Shown here piece after piece: positions 1-6,905 of a stretch of DNA of 12,308 nucleotides. The DNA lies in NCBI GenBank assembly GCA_002380675.1, contig DFWB01000008.1:3342-15649 (forward strand), given 5' to 3'. The DNA is from Akkermansiaceae bacterium UBA4145. Its GTDB lineage: Bacteria; Verrucomicrobiota; Verrucomicrobiia; Verrucomicrobiales; Akkermansiaceae. Position 1 is the stretch's first letter. Every line of letters begins with the position of its first letter. The notes beneath the pieces are model-generated. The model searched no databases, was not told where the DNA came from, and saw nothing but the letters and a program-made list of their open reading frames with translations. The position numbers and the translations under genes were made by a program.

Positions 1-3000
1 TTAAACTCGTTCCTCTGTTCGGAAAGGGTTTCGGTGAGAATACGCATTTCGCTTTTGTCAGGGGCGCGGGAAGTCGCCATCATGAAAGCAAGACGGAGGC
101 GCTGCGGGTCACTGTCCTCCTTGCGTGAGAGAACGCGCTGGGCAAAGACCCGGGCAGCTTCCACGAATGCCGGGTCATTGAGAGTGACGAGAGCTTGAAG
201 TGGCGTATTCGTACGAGGCCGGTTGACGGAGCAGAACTCACGGCTGGGAGCATCAAAGATCTGGAAGCTGGGGTAGAGCATTGTCCGACGCCAGAAGGTG
301 TAGAGTCCTCTTCGATACAGGGATCCACCCTCGCTCTCTTTCCAACCCTTTCCGATGCTGCTGAGATAGTTTGCGGGTTGGTAAGGAAAGACGGAGGGGC
401 CGCCAATGCTTGGATTAAGTAGCCCGCTGATCGATAAGGCGGAGTCTCGTATTTCCTCAGCGGAAAGCCGGAAACGGGGAGCACGACAGAGAAACCGGTT
501 ATCGGGATCTTGATCCTCGTATCGTCTCCTGTTTGCCGATGACTGCCTGTATGTAGAAGAGCTTATAATGAGTTTTTGTAGCCTCTTGATGTCCCACCCA
601 TGCTCAACGAAATCAGCGGCTAGCCAGTCAAGAAGCTCCGGGTGGCTGGGGCGCTCCCCCTGGGTGCCAAAGTCTCCGAGAGTTTTGACCAGACCAGTGC
701 CAAAAAGCTGTTTCCAAAGGCGATTGACGATCACACGGGAGACAAGAGGATGGCTGGGGTCGGTAAGCCAGTAGGCCAGCCCCAGCCGGTTGCGGGGTTG
801 GTTGGTGGGCAGGCGGGGAAAGATCGCGGGCACGTCCGGCTCCACTTCCTCGCCCGGTTGGCGAAAGTCGCCGCGCATGAGTACGTGGGCAGGTTTGCGG
901 GCCTTCATCTCGACCATTACCATGGTGGTAGGGAGAGATTTATCGATCTGCTCGAGTTCTTTCCGAGTGCTTGCTACTTCGGACTCCAGCATGCGGAAGA
1001 GGTCACGTGATCCAGCGTGCACGTAGTTGATGAAGTAGGTGAAGAGCTTCTTCTGTTCGCTGTCAGTGCGCTCACTTCCGGGCTTGGCCGCGAGGGCCAT
1101 GATATCGGCAGGAGCTGGGTTCCATTCTCCCTCGATTTTGTATTTGGTGCCGAGATAGAATCCCACGGCGGCCTGCTCGTTGGGATCAAGAGCACGGTCG
1201 TAGACGAGAACTTCAGCGAAGTCTGCGGCAGCCTTCTCTGCGCCCGCGTTATTGGCGCCGATGGTGATGGCCCTGTTCTGGAAACCGGAAAGACTTACTG
1301 CTCCGCCCCCTCCGTCCTTGCCATTGAGGCGAAAACGAGTGTCGTTGTTAGCGCCCTGCTGGGTGATAATGGCCACTGCGGGAACCGTCAGTTTGAGATC
1401 CGCATTGCCGATCATGTCGGCACCATAGCCGTTGAAGCTCAGCTTGCTCTTGTCATGCTGCGTATTGCCTCCGGTTTTCCAGAACGCGCGGCGTTTTCCC
1501 TGAGACTCGTCGCCCCACATGAGGGCCATCTGGTGCCGGGCGAGGTCGTTGAATTGAAGCACAAGCACCATGGTAAAGTCCCCGTCGAGATGCTCGGCCC
1601 CCGATGTGGTGCGCAGAAAGTCCTTCTTGCCATCGAGGCGGATGGCGGGATGTCCGTTCAGAGCCCTGCCAAACTGCTTGGGCTCACCGGTAGCCACGGC
1701 AGTACGCTTGTTTCCAGAAAGGTCAGGCCATTCCCTTACAAATCCGCCCGGTGCGTCGAAGGAGCCCGCATCAAGGTGAAGCTGCAAACCGTTCTTCACG
1801 GGTAGAACTCCGGTCTTGGGCAAGGCGAGGGAAGTGACCCATTCGCTGAGGGCCGGGGCAAGGTCACCCGCGGGGTCTGTAAACTCCAGCCGTTCTCGAG
1901 CGGCCTTCAGTTTCGCAGTTTTGGAGTCCAGTAGAGATTGAAGTTCGGTCCGCTTCTGTTGGTGAGGGCCCGTGCGAACCTTGAGAAGCGGAGGAAGTGG
2001 CTTGTTGTGGTAGCCGCTCCGCCCTCCGGCTCCGATTTCTCCCTCTACGCTGTTGAAGAACGCGTAGAGCTGATAATACTCCTTCTGGGAAATCGGATCG
2101 TATTTGTGATCGTGGCACTGTGCGCAACCAACAGTGAGGCCGAGAAACACCTGTCCCGTCGTATTTGCGCGGTCCACCGCGTAGGTAACATAAAATTCAT
2201 CGGGGTCAGCTCCACCCTCTTCATTGAACGTCACGCAACGATTGAAGCCGGATGCCACCCGTGTGGTATCGCTAGCCTCGGGGAGGAGGTCGCCTGCCAT
2301 ATTTTCCACAATAAACCGGTCATAGGGTTTGTTGCTGTTAAAGGAGTCGATGACGTAGTCCCGGTAGAGCCACATGGCGCGCACGGAGTCATTGTGATAG
2401 CCGTTGGTGTCTCCGTAGCGTGCGAGATCGAGCCAGTCCTGGGCCATGCGCTCTCCGTAATGAGAAGAGTCGATCATGGTGTCGACGAGATCGGAATATT
2501 GTTCCGGTGAGAACTCGGCACTCGTGCTTTCTCTTTCTGCCACGGGCACTTCGAGAGAGGGCGCAAACCGTCGAAGTTCATTGAGGCTTGGTGGCAGACC
2601 GCGAAGGTCAAGAGAGATGCGTCTTATGAGAGTCTCGGGGCTAGCCTCGGGAGAGGGTTCCATTTTCTGGCTCTCGAGCCGCGAAAGGATAAAATGATCT
2701 ATAGGATTTCGTGCCCAGTCTCCTCTGTTCACGGCGGGCACTTTGGGTTTTTCCACGGAGCGGAAAGACCAGTGTTGTTCGTATTCTGCACCATCCCTGA
2801 CCCAGTTTCTGAGCTTTATTCTGTCTTCGTTACTGAGGCTCTTCCTGAACTCGGGTGGTGGCATCATTTCATCGGGATCTTCAGAAAAGATCCGATGAAT
2901 CATCTCACTCTCGTCGAGGTCCCCCGGAACAATCGCGCGGGAGCCCGATTTCAATTCGCGGATTGCTCCCTCGCGCAGGTCGAAGCGTAGTCCGCTTTTT

Positions 3001-3152
3001 CGAGTCTGGGCATCCGGGCCGTGGCAGGCGTAGCAGTGCTCGGCCAGGAGGGGCTGGATATCCCGGCTGAAGTCGCCAGCAGCAGGAGCTGCCGACAGGA
3101 TCAGGCAGGCGGATGCGATATTCCGTAGGAAGCGCGTCCGGAGAGAAGACAT
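1..3152 (-). CDS. PSCyt1-DUF1549-LamG-DUF1553 cytochrome c-type exported protein (3' partial)
   Basis: The frame is open from ATG at 3152 to the left edge (1050 codons, no stop seen), so the C-terminus lies outside. Residues 1-26 form a signal peptide ending AAPAAG. A planctomycete cytochrome c domain (PSCyt1) covers about 30-100, with haem motif CYACH at 40-44 followed by GPD and a later MMPPP. DUF1549 (PSCyt2) covers about 146-375, including GERMAQDWLDLARYGDTNGY and a second haem motif CAQCHDHKYDP at 343. A LamG/concanavalin-like domain sits at about 455-675 (begins LHLDAG, ends near EVLVYDRALDPNEQ). DUF1553 (PSD1) runs from about 756 to the edge (RGDFRQPGEEV, VNRLWKQLFGTGLV, NRPRTNTPLQAL). 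The architecture is typical of PVC bacteria. Its role is not firmly established; di-haem electron transfer linked to extracellular polymer use is plausible. No Shine-Dalgarno sequence precedes the start. A hydrolase gene lies 92 bases upstream on the same strand. A DUF1501 partner may lie beyond the left edge. Confidence 0.93.
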   Translation of the reverse strand, partial: MSSLRTRFLRNIASACLILSAAPAAGDFSRDIQPLLAEHCYACHGPDAQTRKSGLRFDLREGAIRELKSGSRAIVPGDLDESEMIHRIFSEDPDEMMPPPEFRKSLSNEDRIKLRNWVRDGAEYEQHWSFRSVEKPKVPAVNRGDWARNPIDHFILSRLESQKMEPSPEASPETLIRRISLDLRGLPPSLNELRRFAPSLEVPVAERESTSAEFSPEQYSDLVDTMIDSSHYGERMAQDWLDLARYGDTNGYHNDSVRAMWLYRDYVIDSFNSNKPYDRFIVENMAGDLLPEASDTTRVASGFNRCVTFNEEGGADPDEFYVTYAVDRANTTGQVFLGLTVGCAQCHDHKYDPISQKEYYQLYAFFNSVEGEIGAGGRSGYHNKPLPPLLKVRTGPHQQKRTELQSLLDSKTAKLKAARERLEFTDPAGDLAPALSEWVTSLALPKTGVLPVKNGLQLHLDAGSFDAPGGFVREWPDLSGNKRTAVATGEPKQFGRALNGHPAIRLDGKKDFLRTTSGAEHLDGDFTMVLVLQFNDLARHQMALMWGDESQGKRRAFWKTGGNTQHDKSKLSFNGYGADMIGNADLKLTVPAVAIITQQGANNDTRFRLNGKDGGGGAVSLSGFQNRAITIGANNAGAEKAAADFAEVLVYDRALDPNEQAAVGFYLGTKYKIEGEWNPAPADIMALAAKPGSERTDSEQKKLFTYFINYVHAGSRDLFRMLESEVASTRKELEQIDKSLPTTMVMVEMKARKPAHVLMRGDFRQPGEEVEPDVPAIFPRLPTNQPRNRLGLAYWLTDPSHPLVSRVIVNRLWKQLFGTGLVKTLGDFGTQGERPSHPELLDWLAADFVEHGWDIKRLQKLIISSSTYRQSSANRRRYEDQDPDNRFLCRAPRFRLSAEEIRDSALSISGLLNPSIGGPSVFPYQPANYLSSIGKGWKESEGGSLYRRGLYTFWRRTMLYPSFQIFDAPSREFCSVNRPRTNTPLQALVTLNDPAFVEAARVFAQRVLSRKEDSDPQRLRLAFMMATSRAPDKSEMRILTETLSEQRNEF

Positions 3153-3197
3153 GGGGTGATGCTACCGTCGAGCTCCGGCTGTGGAAGGGAAAATCTG

Positions 3198-3219
3198 CAT
3201 TGGATCGGGTGACCCAATG
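3198..3219 (-). terminator. weak hairpin after the hydrolase gene
   Basis: CATTGG and CCAATG form a perfect 6-bp inverted repeat with a 10-base loop, starting 25 bases past the hydrolase stop. On the minus strand it is followed within a few bases by TTTT. The stem is short and only half GC, so it may be a weak terminator, an attenuator between two co-transcribed genes, or chance. Confidence 0.2.
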
Positions 3220-3244
3220 AAATCAGCCTCAAGAAATAGTCGTA

Positions 3245-3991
3245 TTACTTCTCGTTCCCGGTCCTGTGCTTGTTGAACCACTGAAAGAGCTCCGGCGTTG
3301 CATAGGCGGCAGACCAACTGTTGTGCCCGACATGTTGGAGGGTCGTGAATCGCACCTTTTTGCCTCCAGCCTTGCGGATGGCTTTGACCATCTCATCAGA
3401 GTGACGATAGAGGACCGCTGTGTCTTCAGTGCCATGAAACACCCAGATAGGCACGTCGACTAGTTTGGCGGCATCTGCTGGGTTGCCACGCCCGCAGATG
3501 GGTGAAATCGCAGCAAAGCGATCTGGATTTTCCGCCGCCATTTTCCAAGTTCCATATCCTCCCATGCTGAGCCCGGTCAGGTAGATCCGGGTAGTATCGG
3601 CCGGAAACGTGGTGGTAATATGATCCAAAAGCTTGAGAACGCCGGCTTGCTGATCGTCATCGGTCCACCTGCTCTTGGCAGGGCATTGAGGAGCAATGAG
3701 GATGTAGGGAAGGTTGTCGCCGCGCTGGGCCATCCGGGGAGGTCCCCATTTGGCAACGATGCTCAGGGGCCCCCGGCTTTCACCGCGCCCGTGGAGAAAG
3801 AGCATGACGGGCCATTTTGTTTTGGAGGAAGGGTCGTATTCCTGTGGGAGGGAGAAAAGGTATGGAATCGTTTGCTTGGCGGAGACCTTGAATGACTGTT
3901 CGCTGACTTTGCCGGGAGCTGGTTGTTCAGCCTTAAGGCTGCTCCATGCGAGGAGTGCTAGTGCGCATTTCAGGAGAGGGTTGTTTCGCAT
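3245..3991 (-). CDS. secreted alpha/beta-hydrolase (prolyl oligopeptidase / PHB depolymerase-like esterase)
   Basis: This 248-residue protein starts at ATG 3991. A TTG 60 bases further upstream would also be in frame but would bury the signal peptide. Residues 1-21 (MRNNPLLKCALALLAWSSLKA) read as a Sec signal peptide, with cleavage before EQPAPG. The catalytic core shows an oxyanion strand LFLHGRGESRG at about 65-74, the nucleophile elbow GLSMGG with Ser142, the acid in VFHGTED (Asp190), and the catalytic His in HVGHNSW (His223). This order and spacing fit a complete alpha/beta-hydrolase. The family includes carboxylesterases, feruloyl or acetyl-xylan esterase-like enzymes and small prolyl oligopeptidase-like proteins; the substrate cannot be read from sequence. 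It acts outside the cytoplasm. It lies 92 bases upstream of the PSCyt/PSD1 gene on the same strand, so co-transcription is possible. Confidence 0.85.
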   Translation of the reverse strand: MRNNPLLKCALALLAWSSLKAEQPAPGKVSEQSFKVSAKQTIPYLFSLPQEYDPSSKTKWPVMLFLHGRGESRGPLSIVAKWGPPRMAQRGDNLPYILIAPQCPAKSRWTDDDQQAGVLKLLDHITTTFPADTTRIYLTGLSMGGYGTWKMAAENPDRFAAISPICGRGNPADAAKLVDVPIWVFHGTEDTAVLYRHSDEMVKAIRKAGGKKVRFTTLQHVGHNSWSAAYATPELFQWFNKHRTGNEK

Positions 3992-4248
3992 CGTTTCTGA
4001 GATTGGGTAGATCCGGATACGATCCTTTAATAACGCGGTTGTCAGTTCCAAAAGAACAATGGTCTTGCTTATGCAACGGGGTGACGTAGGCTTAGCCCAC
4101 CGGATTTTCTATCCACTGAATCAAAATAGAGGTCATTCAAAAGGCTTCCTCCGTCCGGCCTGCGTGAGTGGGACATTTACCAACTCGGCATTGCTCGTAG
4201 CGCGACTTTGCCAGCTATCCCTGTCCCGGAGCCCGGAATTAGATTATA
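3992..4248. promoter_or_regulatory. divergent intergenic region between hydrolase and helicase
   Basis: These 257 bases separate two divergent gene starts and must hold promoters for both, assuming neither is transcribed from further away. I find no convincing -35/-10 pair on either strand. Overlapping ATCC/GGAT half-sites lie at 4011-4025, 20-34 bases before the hydrolase start; they include the perfect 8-base palindrome ATCCGGAT. For the helicase, only a weak GGA at 4235-4237 could act as a ribosome binding site. No convincing small gene is seen. Confidence 0.4.
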
Positions 4249-5538
4249 ATGAACCCAACTTCGTTTGAGGCGCTGCAATTTCCAGCGCCGATCCAACGTG
4301 CTCTCAGTGAGCGTAATTATACCTCGCTCACGCCGATTCAGGCCCAAGCTCTGCCTCCTCTTCTTGAGGGGCGGGACCTTCTGGGCTGTGCCCAGACAGG
4401 CACGGGAAAGACGGCTGCGTTTTCGCTCCCAATTCTGGATGTCCTCTATGATGACCCACAGAATATCCAGCCGCGAACGGCACGGGCTCTTGTGCTGACT
4501 CCGACCCGGGAGCTTGCAAATCAGGTAGGTGAGAGTCTGCGGACCTACGGCAAATACATGGATATTTACCATGCCCTTGTCTACGGGGGAGTGGGGCAGG
4601 GACCTCAAGTCAGTGCCATGAGACGGGGGGTCGACATTCTGGTAGCCTGCCCGGGACGCCTACTGGACCTCGTGGAGCAGGGGCATATTGATCTCTCTGA
4701 AGTTGAATTTTTTGTGCTCGATGAGGTTGATAGAATGCTGGATATGGGCTTTCAGAAGGATGTCACCAGAATTGTGGATATGCTCCCCCGGGAACGACAG
4801 TCACTGTTCTTTTCGGCGACAATGTCGAAGCAAATAATGAGCCTCGCTCAGACAATCTTGCGTGACCCGGTAACCATCTCGATTGAGCCTGAAAAAACCA
4901 CGGCTGAGGATGTTCGCCAGGAACTGTGCTTCCTTGAAAGGTCTGATAAGCGTTCCCTTCTCGTGCAGCGTTTGAAGCAGCAGGGTGAGGAGGAGCTTTC
5001 AATCGTCTTTGCCCGGACCAAGTATGGGTCCGACAAGCTGGCTCGTTTCTTGAATCAGAGAGGCATTAAGGCTGAGGCGATCCACGGAAACCGCTCCCAA
5101 GCTCAGCGAGACCGCACCCTGAAAAGGTTCCGCGATGGTGCTCTTCCGGTTCTGGTGGCGACCGACGTCGCTGCGCGGGGTGTAGATGTCAAGGATGTCA
5201 CTCTCGTTGTGAACTTTGATTTGCCCAACGAACCGGAGGCCTACATACACCGGATTGGACGGACTGGTCGGGCGGGAGAAACGGGTTCCGCGGTTTCATT
5301 CTGCTCTGACGAGGAATTGGAGTTTCTCCGAGCGATTGAAAAATTGATTCAGCAAACCATTCCAGTCTCTGCTGATCACGAATGGCACCATGCGGGTCTT
5401 GCCGACCGTCATGCAAGGAAGCTCACTGGAGGCGGAACCCGTGGAGCAAAGAAAAAGTCCGGCCGTGGGAATCGTCGGCCACAGGGGAGGTATGGTCGTC
5501 GTCGGCAAGGTCGCTCGAAGTCGTCAGTGAAACGCTGA
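4249..5538 (+). CDS. rhlE: DEAD-box ATP-dependent RNA helicase, RhlE-like, with DEVD motif II
   Basis: A 429-residue superfamily 2 RNA helicase that unwinds or remodels RNA duplexes using ATP in the cytoplasm. All motifs appear in order: Q motif (Phe6, TPIQ with Gln31), motif I AQTGTGKT 48-55, Ia PTRELANQV 85-93, GG at 113-114, Ib CPGRLLDLV 134-142, motif II 158-161, SAT 189-191, IV SIVFARTKYGSDKLA, V VATDVAARGVDV 303-314 and VI HRIGRTGR 334-341. Motif II reads DEVD rather than DEAD. The C-terminus after about 385 is a disordered basic tail rich in Arg, Gly and Lys, common in RhlE/DeaD-type proteins for RNA binding. The N-terminal FEALQF and the LLGCAQTGTGKTAAF stretch fit the RhlE branch best; the exact subfamily is inferred. 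The start has only a weak GGA 11 bases upstream, but the FEAL segment supports it. Its neighbours suggest no functional link. Confidence 0.93.
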   Translation: MNPTSFEALQFPAPIQRALSERNYTSLTPIQAQALPPLLEGRDLLGCAQTGTGKTAAFSLPILDVLYDDPQNIQPRTARALVLTPTRELANQVGESLRTYGKYMDIYHALVYGGVGQGPQVSAMRRGVDILVACPGRLLDLVEQGHIDLSEVEFFVLDEVDRMLDMGFQKDVTRIVDMLPRERQSLFFSATMSKQIMSLAQTILRDPVTISIEPEKTTAEDVRQELCFLERSDKRSLLVQRLKQQGEEELSIVFARTKYGSDKLARFLNQRGIKAEAIHGNRSQAQRDRTLKRFRDGALPVLVATDVAARGVDVKDVTLVVNFDLPNEPEAYIHRIGRTGRAGETGSAVSFCSDEELEFLRAIEKLIQQTIPVSADHEWHHAGLADRHARKLTGGGTRGAKKKSGRGNRRPQGRYGRRRQGRSKSSVKR

Positions 5539-5571
5539 TTCCTCCAGGTTGAAGCAGTGGCACGGCATGCC

Positions 5572-5601
5572 CCTGAAGAGGCCTATTCATTGAACTTCAG
5601 G
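5572..5601. repeat. inverted repeat at convergent gene ends
   Basis: CCTGAAG and CTTCAGG form a perfect 7-bp inverted repeat with a 16-base loop, spanning the TAG stop of the LarA-like gene and lying just after the helicase end. The helicase and LarA-like genes converge with 44 bases between them, so a shared transcription end is expected here. There is no T-tract on either side and the loop is long, so I hold terminator function as weak. Confidence 0.25.
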
Positions 5602-6806
5602 CGATGGCGGCCCTCGGAGTCGAATTCGAGGGTGATGGCGTTGGCGCTGACCTCACAGTTTTCAGTGTCAGCGAGCTCTCTGGCGAGGTCTGAACTGACG
5701 AACAGGGTCTCCAGATGAAGGGTGTTGGGAATGAACATCCATCTCTGTTCCCCGTAGCGCTCACTCATACGACGGACAACCTCCTCTTCGTCCTTCAAGG
5801 TGCATGGAATCGCCATTCGGCGCATATCTCCGGTTGTGAAGACGTTGGTAAAGGTCTTTTTCTCGTCGATAGAGTCTCTTAAACGGCGGGTAATAAAGTC
5901 CGATAGACCCACCCCGATGGCATTGCCCTGGCTTGCCTCGGAGAGGGCGAGAGCGGCAATCGCCTGAATCCTTGGGCGAATCAGATCCTCGTAACCATTG
6001 ACTCCTCGATATCCGATAACGTTGGTATCCATTCCGGTTCCACTGAAGGTTTTGCCAATTTCATTCACGATTAGAACATTAAGTTCATCGACGGGTAGGG
6101 AAGGAAAATAAGAGCGATGTTTTTCAAGAAGGGCAGGCTCGCGATCCAGAATCTCCTCAGGACGCATCGCATGCACCTCGGCAGTCCTGTCGAATCCATC
6201 CTCAAGCAGCGCTAGTCCACCGTAGATTTTTCCAGAATTAATCACACATTCTCCCATTTCGAGCAGCATGTCCTTCATCGTGGGAGTGGGTGCAGAGTGA
6301 AAGGTTTCCGCCGATTGTATCTTGCCCATGCCCACGACCATCATTTTGGTAAGTCCACTCTGAACCGGTCCCGAGAAGCAGGTGTGAAGTTTGATGCGGT
6401 TGAGAACGAGAACACCGGAGGCCTCGAAGCAATGTCGATCCATCCAGACCTTTCCTGTTTCCACTTCCCCGATCTGGACCACCTCCATGCTCGATCTGAT
6501 TTCCATTCCGGTGGCTTCCTCGGTTAGTCCGAGCGAGCGAACCATGGCGAGTTGCCCTTCCGCGGTAGCTCCATTATGCGAGCCCATGCATGGTGCGAGA
6601 AATGGGACTGCGCCGTTTTTGCGTAGCCAATCTCCAGCAGCCCGGGTGACGGCAACGATGTTGTCGATGCCACGACTTCCTGCCGTAATGGCTACTTCAC
6701 CCCCGGAAGGGGGTAATCCGAGCGAATCCAGTTCCCTGTGAACCTGCGACTCCAGATCGGTTAGCGGGTTCGAAATGAGTTTCTGGTGAACTTGATGAAC
6801 CTCCAT
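5583..6806 (-). CDS. LarA-like (DUF2088) nickel-dependent 2-hydroxyacid racemase/epimerase homologue
   Basis: A 407-residue cytoplasmic protein of the lactate racemase superfamily. The start at ATG 6806 is chosen because GGAGG lies 8 bases upstream; an in-frame ATG at 6890 would add 28 residues with no family character. The N-terminal Lar_N domain contains SRGIDN at 44-49 and the signature MGSHNGATAEGQ at 74-85. The second half has NRIKLHT at 136-142, GLTKMMVVGMGK at 151-162, AETFHSA at 166-172 and GTGMDTNVIGYRG at 256-268. His77, His141, Lys154 and His170 have nearly the spacing of LarA His108, His174, Lys184 and His200, where Lys184 carries the nickel-pincer nucleotide and His200 binds nickel. 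That points to an active cofactor-binding enzyme, but the substrate is unknown. The cofactor genes larB, larC and larE are not in the window. It is divergent from the sulfatase. Confidence 0.85.
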   Translation of the reverse strand: MEVHQVHQKLISNPLTDLESQVHRELDSLGLPPSGGEVAITAGSRGIDNIVAVTRAAGDWLRKNGAVPFLAPCMGSHNGATAEGQLAMVRSLGLTEEATGMEIRSSMEVVQIGEVETGKVWMDRHCFEASGVLVLNRIKLHTCFSGPVQSGLTKMMVVGMGKIQSAETFHSAPTPTMKDMLLEMGECVINSGKIYGGLALLEDGFDRTAEVHAMRPEEILDREPALLEKHRSYFPSLPVDELNVLIVNEIGKTFSGTGMDTNVIGYRGVNGYEDLIRPRIQAIAALALSEASQGNAIGVGLSDFITRRLRDSIDEKKTFTNVFTTGDMRRMAIPCTLKDEEEVVRRMSERYGEQRWMFIPNTLHLETLFVSSDLARELADTENCEVSANAITLEFDSEGRHRLKFNE

Positions 6807-6905
6807 TTTTTGTTCCTCCGGGGGCAGAGAATGGCAGGGCACTGGTGACGGGTGAAGGATTGATTTCCTCGCCAAGCCACGAAATGGCATTCAGCCTCTC
6901 TTGAC
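6807..6905. promoter_or_regulatory. divergent spacer between LarA-like gene and sulfatase
   Basis: These 99 bases lie between two divergent starts and should carry the promoters of both. The LarA-like side has a clear ribosome binding site. The sulfatase side has none, and I see no persuasive -10/-35 pair on either strand. Confidence 0.35.
6815..6819 (-). promoter_or_regulatory. Shine-Dalgarno site deciding the LarA-like start
   Basis: GGAGG on the minus strand, 8 bases before ATG 6806. It is the only strong ribosome binding site before any gene start in the window, and it favours this start over the longer frame from 6890. Confidence 0.75.

Noticed and set aside
781..840. Apparent frameshift in the PSD1 domain near PAIFPRLP
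   Set aside because: Recounting the cytosine run shows the frame is continuous from 3152 through this point to the left edge.
1017..1805. Long plus-strand open frame (262 codons) opposite the PSCyt/PSD1 gene, with similar ones at 642-1010, 1938-2510 and 2694-2990
   Set aside because: They all lie in the frame whose codons pair exactly with sense codons, so their stops would need TTA, CTA or TCA in the sense gene, which are rare here. They have no recognisable domains, while the minus strand encodes a clear multi-domain protein.
3953..3967. Possible lipoprotein signal at Cys9 of the hydrolase
   Set aside because: The residues before the Cys (LLK) break the lipobox and the Cys is too near the N-terminus; an ordinary Sec peptide ending SLKA fits better.
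4245..4250. Perfect TATAAT before the helicase
   Set aside because: It overlaps the start codon, so transcription would begin downstream of the ATG, and no -35 element is found at proper spacing. It is treated as chance.
4059..4268. 69-codon plus-strand open frame in the hydrolase-helicase spacer
   Set aside because: It overlaps the helicase start, has no ribosome binding site and shows no recognisable domain or compositional bias.
6807..6890. 28-residue N-terminal extension of the LarA-like protein from ATG 6890
   Set aside because: The extension has no family character, and GGAGG sits 8 bases before the internal ATG at 6806.
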